This document shows positions 30,835 to 42,002 of a DNA stretch of 64,000 nt, piece after piece; within the stretch, counting starts at the first letter, position 1; each line of letters begins with the position of its first letter. The position numbers and the translations under genes were made by a program. The notes under the pieces were generated by a model. The model was not told the origin of the DNA. It saw only the letters and a list, made by a program, of their open reading frames with translations, and made no database searches. Location of the stretch: the NCBI GenBank assembly GCA_025526915.1, contig JAHLKH010000076.1, forward strand, positions 52,869-116,868, in the 5' to 3' direction. The stretch is from Entophlyctis helioformis. Taxonomy: Eukaryota > Chytridiomycota > Chytridiomycetes > Chytridiales > Chytriomycetaceae.

Positions 30835-31633
30835 GTGGAGCAGAATTGCTGCAGGCATTCTGTGTGTATCGCCTCGACAGTTCTCAAAGTCAGACCAATC
30901 CAAGCGCGATGCCTTACAGCAGCTCAACGATACGCGGCAGCTCAACGATCCGCCGAGTGATCCATCCATGTCCTTGTTGGTGAGCTCGCCTGCCTCTTGT
31001 GCGATGGCTGTCAACAGTTGCGACTCTGTTGACACTGTGTGCCTTGACAATCTCGACGACGACAAGGACCTTGCGGACGAGCCTGGACAGACCAACCGTT
31101 GCTGTAGCTGCCACGCCAACGGCCAGCCGCCAAAGAGTGTCAAGCAAGCGGAAGAGAGCAGCAGCAGATGCCAGTGCGTCTGTGTCGGCTGTGACGTCGG
31201 TCGTTCGGACATTGCAGCAGGCCGCCCCAGCAGCACGCACAAGAGCGCCGCCTGGACGCAGAAGGCCAACAGCTGCAACAGACAGTGGCAGGACAGTTCT
31301 TCGTGACATTACCAACACGCAACCAACTGCTGCCCCTGGGACAGGCTCAGCAGACCACAAGCAAGCATCAAAGCGGGCACGACTTGAGAAGGCATCGACT
31401 GCAGACCGCTCAGAGTGACTGGGAATTCGGACAAGAATATGAAATTGGATTCGAAAAGATTGGAAATTGGATGCCAAATTGAACAAAATTCGAGGCAAAC
31501 CAGCCGACCAATCAGATGCCGGCAGGAGGTCCTCCATGGGAACGAAATCAATTACCCCCCCCCTCGACTGAAATAGGACTCTCAAGAGGCAAGCGAAAAG
31601 TCCACCCCTAGTGGAGAACCGGGCCTCAACTCG
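30835..31633 (+). other. Region with a possible coding remnant (basic, Ala/Thr-rich)
   Basis: A plus-strand frame at about 31070-31418 codes for an Ala/Thr/Arg-rich stretch with a nuclear-localisation-like SSKRKRAAAD and ends at a TGA. Upstream, SKSDQSKRDALQQLN (about 30885) looks coding and could join it by an intron beginning GTGAGC at about 30980, but the phases do not fit. Possibly the 3' end of the preceding gene in decay. From about 31420 to 31633 the sequence is AT-richer, holds a C-run and shows no gene. Confidence 0.35.
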
Positions 31634-33469
31634 ATGCTGCAGTCAAACACGAGACGAGGTCGCGACCAGGTCCGCAAAGACACAAAGTCCATGTGCGTTG
31701 CGACATACAGACTGCGTGCGTGCGTGCATGTGTGTGTGATGCAAGACGAGCCGTTCTCCGCTGACCGGACGGCGCAACACGCAGCCTCAACCGTCTGCGG
31801 TCCATCCAGCACGACGCCGGCTTTGTCGAGTACGTCGCACGTTGGATGCCGTCCTTGCCGGTTGTCCCAAACGAACGGGCTGGGACTTGGTACGTCCATC
31901 CATCTCTCCGAGTCAGTAAGCGATGCCATGCGTGCTGGCATGCCTGTCTACACGGACGCTCCTGCTGAACAGCAGCCGCCATTGTCTGCTTTAGATGCAC
32001 GGTCAGTCGGTCTACTTCAAGTCGACAGACGGCCACTTTGGCAAATGGGACTTTAACCTGCGGCGGCTCAACTACCACATCCTCGCCTTCATTGCACAAC
32101 ATGGCGGCTGCATCATCGTCGACATCACCCGCAAGGGCAAGCGGTTCCCAGACGCCATGGCCAAAACCATTCCGCTGTGGTGTGCTGTCATCAACCGCGC
32201 CATTGCAAAGCATCAACTGGGCAAAGATCCTGCGGATGCCCAGCACACCGCCTCTGGCGCAGCAAGTGCAGATCGACTCGAGGGGCATCAGGCTAAATGG
32301 GATCTACGGCTCCACTGCCCGCTGAGCGTGTCAGAGTCGGAGCACTCGCAAATGAGCGCACTCGTTGACGGATTTGCAGACAAGCTCATTGTGCGTTCAG
32401 ACATGTGCATATCACGCTGCAGTGGTGCGGATCGCTTATCCTTCATGCCACGCTGGACAGGCATCATTCGTGGACGTGTCTGCCATTGCCGCCATGATCA
32501 CAAAGCCTCTGCGACCCCTCTGGATCACACCCGTCACGCGCATGTTCATGGCAAGCGAAGCTGGCCGCCCACTATGGACCGATCCCAAAACCGAGCTTGA
32601 CTTTATCCCAATCGTGTGTCTGTCTGCGTCCATGGACCCGCTTCACATGGATACAGACGATATCCCAGTCATGCCTGTCGGCTCCGGATTCGAGTACGTG
32701 CAAGGCGCCGCAGACGATAGCGAGCTATGGGCTCCAGGACTCACCAGCGCGCTATTCTGGGACCATGTGGACGGTTTGGATCTGCAAAACACAACGGCAG
32801 CTGCCTGCGAGCAAGACGTACTGTCGCTCATCAAATCTGCCTCTGCTGCTGGAAACGACAAGGACGATTGCATTGCCAGCGGGGAATCCAGCAAGGAACA
32901 CTTTCAATGGATCGTCGGCACAGGCATCGCCGTTGGGTCGTTCCATGCAGCCGCTCCTCCAGCGTGCTGGGAATGCTTTGATGTCATCATCAACTGCGGT
33001 GCAAGAGAGTTTGACAGCAACATGCAGCACCGCGATGGCAAGCAGGGCAAACTGTACGTGTACTTGGACATTCCAGAAGGGAAGAAGGGCCAGAACCAGC
33101 TGTTTGCATGCATCCCGACGGTCATTGAGAGCGTGTCAGGGAAATGGATGCAACCTGGCCGTCGGATACTGGTACATTGCATGCAGGGCAAAGACCGATC
33201 AGTTGGCATTTGCCTTGCGTTGCTTCTCAAGTTCATGGACAGCGATGGTACCATGACGAAAGATGGCCAGCCATGCCAAGGTTCGCGGTGCTTATCGGGA
33301 TGGTATCAAGCATCACAATAGACTGACAGCCTTTTTTGCAGGTGTTCTGGACAAGGAGACCATTCGGAACCGACTCCTGCAAATCCAGCAAAGTCGGCCA
33401 CTGGCGTCTCCGTCACGGGCAACACTCAAGAAAATCAACTTGTACTTTCTTGGGCGAGAAGCAGAATAG
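31634..33469 (+). CDS. RIT1: Initiator tRNA A64 2'-O-ribosylphosphate transferase
   Basis: Rit1 adds a ribosylphosphate to position 64 of initiator tRNA-Met, which keeps it out of elongation; it is typical of fungi and plants. Five exons (31634-31692, 31785-31911, 31995-32390, 32461-33247, 33342-33469) total 1497 nt, or 498 residues, close to the yeast protein (about 510). Diagnostic segments are RLRSIQHDAGFVEYVARW, PNERAGTWYV, YFKSTDGHFGKWDFNLRRLN and GGCIIVDITRKGKRFPDA. KPLRPLWITP and the C-terminal phosphatase-like loop VHCMQGKDRSVG also match. The last exon has the expected PSRATLKKIN. The third and fourth introns begin with the donors GTGCGT and GTACCA. It converges on the P450 gene. Confidence 0.93.
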
Positions 33470-33739
33470 AGCAATACACGAGTTGTAAATGGCAGTTTAG
33501 AGTCAGAGAACATCAAGATTGGAAAATGGTGAGGTTGGCAAGAGACGATAATGATGCAGCATGTGATTCTGCCAAGGGAAAGCGCTGGCAGTGAGCGTCG
33601 CTCGCGATGCCCTGTTCAGAGTGAAGAGGATTATGGTGGTACGTATGAGGTCTGATTGTTGCGGATAAGGTGAACTCGAAGGCAAGGAAACGCCATTTTC
33701 CATCGGTGGATGTCACGAGACTTCATTCCCTAACTAGCG
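33470..33739. other. Intergenic region between convergent genes
   Basis: 270 bp between the stop of RIT1 (plus) and the stop of the P450 gene (minus). No open frame or repeat of note. It probably holds both 3' untranslated regions. Confidence 0.6.
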
Positions 33740-35698
33740 TCAAAGCTGGCGCTCACGGATCGTGCAAGGCATGCCCTTGAGCATCGGCATGGTGAGAGAG
33801 TTGCCATATGTCACTGCGCTGAGATTGTTGACCGTGACTTTGAAGCGGCGAAGGAGCGACACGAGCACGTACACGCCCTCCAGCTCGGCAAAACCCTTTC
33901 CAAGACACAGACGCGGACCTGCATGGAATACAGGGTATGCGAATGGCGAAGGCTGCTTGAGCTTCGGATCCAGCCAGCGATCGGGGACAAACTCGGCGGC
34001 GTTGGCTCCCCAGATGTTCGGATTGCGCGCCATGACGTAAGGGAGCCACATGACATTCGCGCCAGCAGGAACGATCGTGCCGTCTGGGAACACTGTGTCC
34101 TTGATGCACATCTTGGTATTTTTGGGAACCGATGGCGACAGACGGAGAGCCTCGTGAAAGACTGCATTGGCGTACTTCATGCCGCGAACCTGCTCGTATG
34201 TTGGACGGTCCGCGTTGCCGAGTGTGGCGTCGATCTCAGCCACAAGCGCCTCCATCGTCTTGGGGTACTTGTTGAGATAGTAGATCGTCCACGACAGAGC
34301 CTGCGCAGTGGTGTCGCGTCCAGCAATGATAAAGTTGAGAACGGCGTCGGTCTGCATCTGCTCGCTGTAAGCATTGCCGTCATCGTCACGGATCTTCAAG
34401 AACAGTGACAGCAGGTCGGTGCGTTGCTCGCGCACTCCCTCGGGCTCGGCGAGACGGTCCTTAATAACCTTGGAAGCAAACGTGCGGATGGTCTTCAGAT
34501 CGGCTCTGGTGCGAAGCCATGAAAACAGCGACAGTGGCTCCTCAATCCACCACAGAGGCTGGATGAAGCGGTATGCGATGACGCCCTGGATGCGATCAAA
34601 GGCATCGGCAAAGGGCACATTGTCGCGCTTCATGGAGTCGATGCTGATCTGGAGCGACAGAGTGTGCGCAAGATGCAAAGTGTATCAATATCCCGTGACA
34701 GAGCAAGGACAACCAAGTAAAACTTACACCAAAGGCGATTGCGCCGAAGCTGTCCATGGTGTATCGGAAGAAGAGATCATGCAGATCAACAGGCTTGGCT
34801 GACTCGGCGGACGACGCGAGCCTGTCAACGAACACGTCCATCTCGTCGGCAAAGACGGTTTCAGTGAACAGACGGAACTGTCTGGTGTTGAAGATGTTGG
34901 AAGCCGTCTTGCGCTGGACAAGCCAGCTGTGGCCATCGGCGTTGAAGATGCCGTCGCCTTCAGTGTGATGTGAAAGCAGGGTCAGATGCATATGGGGTGG
35001 AAAGCAGCAGGGGGGGCAACCGGGCATACCAAGGAGGATATGTGTACGCTCGCTAAAGTACGATCCCTTGACAAAGTTGTCGAACTGAGACTTGAGGATG
35101 ACTTCGATGCTCGCGGGGTCCACAAAAACATAGGCTGTCGGCGAAAATGGCGTCGACAGCACAAACGTCTTCCAGCCGTTTTCCTTGCACTCTTCGACGA
35201 CGTAGTCGATGATACTGCGGCACATGAAAGGATGGCCGCGGCGCTGTGAGTCATGTGCTTGGGCACGTGTCGGAAACAAGATGCTTTTCGAGAGACAGCG
35301 GACCAAGACAAGGGGGGTGACGATGGTCCTCACACGTGCAGGTTCTTGAGGACAGCTAAGAGGCCGCCAATAACAGGCAAGGTTCCTTTGAGGCTGCGTT
35401 ACAGAAAGAGTGTCGACCCAAGCCGGTCAGTCCAAACATGCTTGTGTGTTTCTGGCACCGTGGCACCGCGGCACCATGGCACCATGGCACGGCCGTTGGT
35501 GGCACGTGGCATGGGCGGTTGGTGGCTGCGGCGACTCGTTCGAGCCAACGTTGGAACTCACCGTCTGATGTGCTTGGGCGCATGGGCCGACGAGCCAATG
35601 GCGTTGTATCGGTAGCGGATACAAAGCAGCACGATGAGGGCGGCAACAGCCGCAGCGACCTTCCTTGGCGAGCGGCGTCTGACCAACTCAAGGAGCAT
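33740..35698 (-). CDS. Cytochrome P450, microsomal
   Basis: A haem monooxygenase anchored in the endoplasmic reticulum. Five exons (35698-35562, 35393-35336, 35243-35030, 34957-34728, 34648-33740) total 1548 nt, or 515 residues, normal for the superfamily. The N-terminus has a basic patch, then a membrane anchor (VAAAVAALIVLLCI). The proline/glycine hinge is GTLPVIGG. The oxygen-binding helix I motif is AGRDTTAQ, the K-helix EALRLSP (ExxR), then FVPDRW, and the haem loop is FHAGPRLCLGKG with its cysteine ligand. The pattern resembles fatty-acid omega-hydroxylases (CYP52/CYP86/CYP704 type), but substrate is not shown. The start at 35698 is chosen because it precedes the anchor and leaves 79 bp to the divergent RGS gene. 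Confidence 0.9.
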
Positions 35699-35777
35699 TT
35701 TTGAGATAAAGGAGTCAACGTACACACTTGCCAACGTTTCCAAAAACACCGGAACGTGACACTTGACAGCAACACAG
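35699..35777. promoter_or_regulatory. Compact bidirectional promoter (P450 / 7TM-RGS 1)
   Basis: Only 79 bp separate the inferred start codons of the P450 gene (minus) and the first RGS gene (plus). Both promoters must overlap here or lie partly within the neighbouring coding sequence. No clear TATA box. Inferred from gene positions only. Confidence 0.4.
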
Positions 35778-37558
35778 ATGACCAGCAATCACGAGCTCGC
35801 GCTGCAGCTCACGCGCTTTGGCCAGTTTGGGCCTCTCAAGCTCTCGTTTGCAATCGCACAGGTTGCCGTCCTGCTCGTCTGCGCACCCATCATCATCGCC
35901 CACCGAGATCACCCTGTCATCAAGTTTCGGTCATGGAGTGTCAACATTACCATGGTCGTCCTGCTGTGCATCTCAAGCTTTGCGATCTCGATCCCGTCGT
36001 TTGACTACGCAGTGCCTTACAACCATGCACGAATGTGGTACATGGCGCAGAGCATCGCATGTAAGTCGGGCTTGACAGAGGTGTCTATAGCGACATGCTC
36101 ACGAGGCTATATGAAGCTACACGCCATGACGGCGTGCACTCTGCCAAGGTGCTCTGCACCCTGATACTATACTGACGCCGCTGATGCCCTTGCTTTGTAT
36201 GCAAACAAACACATGCACAACAATGGGATCTGGCGGAACAATGCGAATGGCGATGTGCACATTGCGGAACCCGGTTTGATCAATGCTCCGTTACAGCGTG
36301 CTGCATCCTCCCTGGCTTCATCGCCACGTACCTGCGCCACTATTTCCTTCTCCATCTTCCGGTTGTTCAGGCGCAGCTGCTTGACCACCAGACCATGGTC
36401 GACCCAGACAAGTACAAGTCGCTGTCAATGCAGCTAACACGCATCCGCCTCTTGTCGTCTGAGCGCGGCGCGTGGCTCTTTTACCTCCCGCATGCGGCCA
36501 TCGTTGCGTCGCTCGCCATCTGGCTGTCACTGGCGACTGACATTGATGCTGCATTCCTCGGCAAGCAAAACCTGCTTGACACGGGCAAATCAGGCATCTA
36601 TGTGCTCGAAGTGCTCATCGCGACAGGTAATCAGACACTCGGTCATTCCAAACTCTGAGCATGTGTGAAGCGGGTGCGTGACGAGACATACTGACACCCA
36701 AGTGCACCCCAAGTCGGTTTGTTCTACTACCTCCCAAAAGCCCCAAAAGACAACCTATACATCAAGCACCAGCTGTACACGCTCCAGCTGCTCACCGACG
36801 CCACGGTTCTTCAGGCAGCAGCCGCGCTCGTCTTCAAGGGAGACGCAGCTGTTCTGACCAACCAGATTCTGACGGCATCCATCTCGTTGTGCCTCACCAT
36901 TGTCGACTTGGTCGTGCCCGTGTTACTGCTTTACTTTGGACACAGCTACGAAATCAATCTTACCAAGTCCAAGTCGCAGGCTGGGGCAGGCTGGTCTGTG
37001 TCGAGCAAGGGCGAGGCAGACGGCTCAACTGCAAGCAACGGATCAATCAACTCGCTGTCCAGCCCAGCACTCAGCACAAAAAGTGGCGTTCTGATGAATC
37101 CCGATCCAAAGACACCCAAGCTCGGCGGCGGTAGTGGTGGTGGTGGCAACCTCACCATTCCGCGCATCCTCGACGACGAAACACTCAAGGCTGCGTTTGC
37201 AAAGTACCTCGCGCGGGAGTTTTCCATGGAAAGTCTGCTGTTTATCGAGGCTGTGCGCCACTATCGCAGCCTTCTCCAAAAGAACGCAAAGTTCACTGCC
37301 AAGGATGTCAGCGACATGTGCGCCAAGATCGTGCAGGAATTCATGGAGCCAAACTCGATCAACGAAGTCAACCTACCCAAGATCGTGACTGACAAGACGC
37401 TGCGCGAGATCGAGGCGGTCAGCGAGGGCATATCTGAGTTGCATGCGGCGCGCCACCTGTTTGACCATGCGGCGGACCACATCGCCAACATGCTGGCTGT
37501 CAATCACATCCGCAAGTTCCAAGCAAGCCAGATCTACAAGGAGGCATTCCCAGCCTAG
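35778..37558 (+). CDS. Seven-transmembrane RGS-domain protein 1
   Basis: Likely receptor-like regulator of heterotrimeric G proteins. Exons 35778-36060, 36297-36626 and 36714-37558 give 485 residues. About seven hydrophobic segments fill the first 300 residues (for example FAIAQVAVLLVCAPIIIA, ITMVVLLCISSFAISI, ATYLRHYFLLHLP, AAIVASLAIWLSL, ISLCLTIVDLVVPVLLLYF). A Ser/Gly-rich linker leads to a C-terminal RGS domain: FAKYLAREFSMESLLFIEAV, then EFMEPNSINEVNLP and ANMLAVNHIRKFQAS. RGS domains speed GTP hydrolysis by G-alpha. The 7TM-plus-RGS layout recalls plant RGS1 and fungal GprK, though sequence closeness to either is untested. First of five tandem paralogues. Confidence 0.85.
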
Positions 37559-37783
37559 ACTCATGCGTGACACCTTTGATTATCGTCAAAACACAATAAT
37601 GCTCTTGTTTTCGAAAGACGCTACACCGCATAATACGACTATTGTCCACGGCAAATAAAGGTATCGAAATGACGTCACCATCCAGTCTCACAGAGGTGTC
37701 AGACCCCGAATTGTTCTTGTCGCGAAATCGACCCCAACAGCCGTCGAGTCCCGAGCATTGAGCATCGCAGATTGCTGGCGCAA

Positions 37784-39606
37784 ATGTCGAGCAACCACGA
37801 GCTGGCACTGCGCCTGACTCGCTTTGGAAACTTTGGCACAATCAAGCTCACGTTCGTCTGTATCAACGCCTTGGTCTTGGCGTGTCTCGTGCCGCTCTTT
37901 GTATACCATCGCGAGCAGCCCATGATCAAGTATCGGTCATGGACGCTCGGCATCGTTGGCGTCGTCGTGATGCTGGTCAAAAACACACTCAACATGGCGC
38001 GGTCTTTTGACCATTTTATGACATATGAGCAAGTCCGCATCACGATTGTGATCGAGTACCTCGCCGGTACGTAGTTGGCCGGCCGGTGCTGCTCTGTTTA
38101 CATTGCATGCCGCGTATCCACCTAGAGATGGTCTCTGCCAAGCCCCAAATGCATCGCTGCTCAAAGCCCGTCTCGCCTGTGTCGGCGATGCTGGGCTCGC
38201 TTGATGATCACGATTTTGTTGGTTTCCACAATGTCAGGCTGACAAGTGACACGTACCTGGACACCAGTGGCGTGTGTCATACCCATGTACATTTCCCTGT
38301 ACCTCCGCAACTACTTTTTGCTGCAGCTACCTGTTGTGCAGGCACAGCTGCTCGACCAATCGAGCATGGTTGATCCAGAAAAGTACAAGGCCATATCTAA
38401 GCGGCTCACTCGCATGCGCGTACTTTCATCCGAGTTTGGCGCGTGGCTCTTTTATGTCCCACACGCCATCGTGCTCATGATCATTATCGTCATGCTGTCG
38501 CTCAAGACAGACTTTGACGCCATACTGCTCGAAAAGCCCAATCTCCTCGATCTTGCCCGGTCCATATTGTATGTCTCCGAGTTCACCATCTCAACAAGTA
38601 TGTCTCAGTCGATGCTAAAGACTGCATGCGTGCAAGCGCATACCGCATACATCCCGAGATAGGCTAATTGCAATGCTCGATGGCGATTGTCGCAGTTTGG
38701 CTCTTGTACTATCTGCCAAGAGCACCAAGGGACAACTTCTTCATCCGTCACCAGCTATACATTTACCAGTGGTCAGCCAACATTGTGATCCTCGAGCAGT
38801 TTTCGGCCCAGCTGGTCAAGACAAAGCCGGGCGTCGCTGTTTTCGACGAAATCTTCATCTCGGCGAGCGCAGTGTTCAACACGTGCGTCAGTATTGGACT
38901 GCCCCTTTGTTTCATTTACTGCGGCGGCTTCCGATACCGACTCAAGATAAGCGTGGGATCGATCACGCGGCTGTCGACCGTCAAAAGCAGTGGCAGCCAG
39001 CAATCGTCACTGAATGGAGCCGACGGCCTGACACCGCTCCGGAGCAATGAGCAAAGCGTGCCTCAGCGCGGCATGACAACGAGTGCGAGCGGCAGCGAGC
39101 TTAGCGGACAAGCAGGTGGCGTTGTGGGCGTTCCTGGACTGCATCGCAGCCCAACCGCAAACTCTGGCTTCGCTCGAAAAACGCCAATGGCCATGGCGCT
39201 GGACGTGGTCTTGCGCGACGAGAAGCTCAAGGCAGCGTTTGCAAAGTACCTCGCACGGGAGTTTGCCATGGAGAGTTTGCTGTTCATCGAAGCCGTGCAC
39301 CATTACAAGATTGCCCAAGCGTCAGGAGCACACGGCCAGCAAGAAATAGTAGACATGTGCAACAAGATTGTCGAAGAGTTTATCGATCCCAATGCCATGA
39401 ATGAGATCAATCTGCCCAAGATAGTCCGCGACAAGACACTGCGCGAGATTGAGGCGGTCAGCGACGGGACTGCCGAGGACCATCGCGCAAGGCATGTCTT
39501 TGACGATGCAACCGGCCACATCGAAGCCATGCTTGCCATAAATCATATTCGAAAGTTCCAAGCCAGCCCGCTGTACAAGGCAGCCGCGGGCACTGATGAA
39601 TCGTGA
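37784..39606 (+). CDS. Seven-transmembrane RGS-domain protein 2
   Basis: Exons 37784-38066, 38268-38597 and 38696-39606 give 507 residues. Exon 1 (283 nt) and exon 2 (330 nt) have exactly the lengths of RGS gene 1. The N-terminus MSSNHELALRLTRFGNFG is almost the same as in gene 1. The membrane part ends at CFIYCGGFRYRLK. A long Ser/Gly linker follows, then the RGS domain (FAKYLAREFAMESLLFIEAV, FIDPNAMNEINLPKI, IEAMLAINHIRKFQAS). The short intergenic gap to gene 1 (225 bp) and shared orientation point to tandem duplication. Confidence 0.85.
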
Positions 39607-39816
39607 TCAAATGAACATGAATGACGTCACTCAATAGCCCCATTGTCGACCATGACGTTTGAAAAATATCTTGCCGACTTGGCCAGCCAGGAAAACAAAC
39701 GCCTTGACATCTGTGCATCGCGTTCAGACGTCCATATTGTGCCGATACACATACACGAATAGACGCCTTACCGTCAGCCACCACAAGCAGGATACGCCTT
39801 TCCAACAGCTGCTGCC

Positions 39817-41721
39817 ATGAATGCGACAGAGATCGCCGACGCGGCTCGAAAGCTGACACGCTTTGGCGAGCTCGGCGGCCTGAAGCTGTTTATTGGAGTC
39901 TTTCAGCTCGTCACCCTCGCGATCTGCTCGTACTACTTTATTCGCGACCGAGAGCAGCCCATGATCAAGTATCGCTCCTGGAGTATCAATCTATGGGCTG
40001 TCTTCTGGGTGGTTGTCGGCAACTTGACCGACGGATCGCTGTCAATGGACGGATGGGTGTCATACAGTAACCTTCGGCTATGTATCTTTGTCAGGACGAT
40101 CGCTGGTGAGTGACCGACCGCTGTGCGCCATGCATTCACAACGACGCGTTTAGTTCGCGCAATGCTGATTGCTGTGCCGCCACTGTCGCAAATACGCATT
40201 GTACTGACGGGTACATTCTCTGCTGCGTGCTTCACTGTGCTTCCGTCGATGCGCACTGCGGCTGGCGCCACGCTCATGACCGACTTCCGTATCGTGTACG
40301 CTACGCTCGACGTCTGACTGTCTACTGCCTTCGATTGGCATGCTACAGGCATGCTGGTGATGCCATCGTTCCTGGCCATCTTTCTTCGCCACTACTTTTT
40401 GCTCCGTCTGCCAATCGTGCAGGCCGAGCTACTCGACCACAAGACGATGGTCGACCCCGACAAGTACAAGCTTATTCGCGCCAAGCTCGAGCGTGTCAAG
40501 TTTCTTTCGACCGAGTACGCCGCATGGTACTTTTACCTTCCTAACGCAGTGGTCACGACGGGCATTGTCGCCTTCCTGTACTCTCGGGCAGACATCGACC
40601 GCATCGCGGTTGGCTACCCGACTCCTGCCGACCAAACACGCTCATGGATATTGCTGGCACAAATTGTTGTCGCTGCAGGTACACATTCACTCTCTCGCTT
40701 GTGCGCATGTGTAAATGCCCAGCCAGTGGCTAAATCACCGGTTGCGCAAAACACGTCCGTGCCTTGCTGCTCTCAATGTGTGTCGCCAGGCTGGTTCTTT
40801 ATTTACATGAGAACGTGAGTGGGACTCGTAACCGCCGCTTGTTGAACACGCAATGGAAGATCGAGACGACTGACTGCTTGTCTACGTCTCAGTGCACCCA
40901 AGGACAACTTTTACATCAAGGAGCAGTTCTGGGCTCTTACCATCATCACCATCATCTCGCTCGGCCAAAGTGCTGTCCTCAATCTCTTCAAGACACCTAT
41001 CATTGCCCCGATAATCGGAGTGATCTCGGCGTGTCTCAGTGTCACAACTATTCTCATCGATATTGCCGTGCCCACCTATCTCGTCAACCGCACCCGGTAC
41101 AAGCTGACATGGACGCCACGTGCATCGACCAAAAACCGCGATGGCTCGTCGGTCGGCGGCGGATCGAGACCGAGCGTGCTTGCCAGGGACGTCGGCGCGA
41201 GCTCGTCAACGAGCGAAACAGCCAGTGGTGTTACCGGAGGAGATTCTCAGCGGTCGTCGGTTGCAGCCCCCGCCCACATGGCACCACGCAAGACAGTCAG
41301 TCTCACGATCCCCAAGATCCTTGCCGATCCGACGATGCGCGAAGCCTTTTGCCGATACCTCGCCCGCGAGTTTTCCATGGAGAGCCTGCTCTTCATTGAG
41401 GCGGTCAAGCAGTTCCGCGAGTCGTTTTCAGCGAATGCTGCGCCAGGTGCCAGGACACCCGAAAACGTGCGCGCCGCCTGCGCCAAGATGATGGCCGAGT
41501 TTGTGACGGCCAATTCGGTCAACGAGGTTAATCTGCCCAAGAAGTGTGTCGACCGCATCAAGGCGTCGATTGAAAGCGTCGTCGACGGCACGATTGATCC
41601 TGATAAATACGGTAACATCTTTGACGACGGTGCCGAGCACATCCAAGCCATGCTTGCTCTCAACCACTTGCGCAAGTTCCAGACCAGTCAAATCTACAAG
41701 GACATGATGGGCATCAAATAG
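39817..41721 (+). CDS. Seven-transmembrane RGS-domain protein 3
   Basis: Exons 39817-40105, 40349-40678, 40790-40814 and 40893-41721 give 490 residues. Exon 2 is again 330 nt. An extra intron cuts the segment after the fifth membrane helix and leaves a 25-nt micro-exon (GWFFIYMRT), shared with genes 4 and 5 but absent from 1 and 2. The RGS domain has FCRYLAREFSMESLLFIEAV, FVTANSVNEVNLPKK and IQAMLALNHLRKFQTS. The N-terminus (MNATEIADAARKLTRFGELG) fits the family. Confidence 0.85.
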
Positions 41722-42002
41722 TGCGAGGCGCTGCTCTCCATGTCGCATGCTTGCTGTAACGGCTACAATGGCTACTGGCCATCACGAGCCGTCCTTTTGT
41801 TGAAAATGAAAGCCTAATGACGTCATACACAAACTCCGCTCGTGTTCAGCCTCCGCCTCCGACCATCAACCCGTGTGCCGACGAATGCTCGCGAATTCAC
41901 TGGTTGCCCCTTCGTTCTGCACAACAAACGTGCAAAGCACGCCCTCTCGACGCACTCGGCGCACTCGGCGCTCTCAATACCCTCGCAAGAAGGCTGACAG
42001 AC

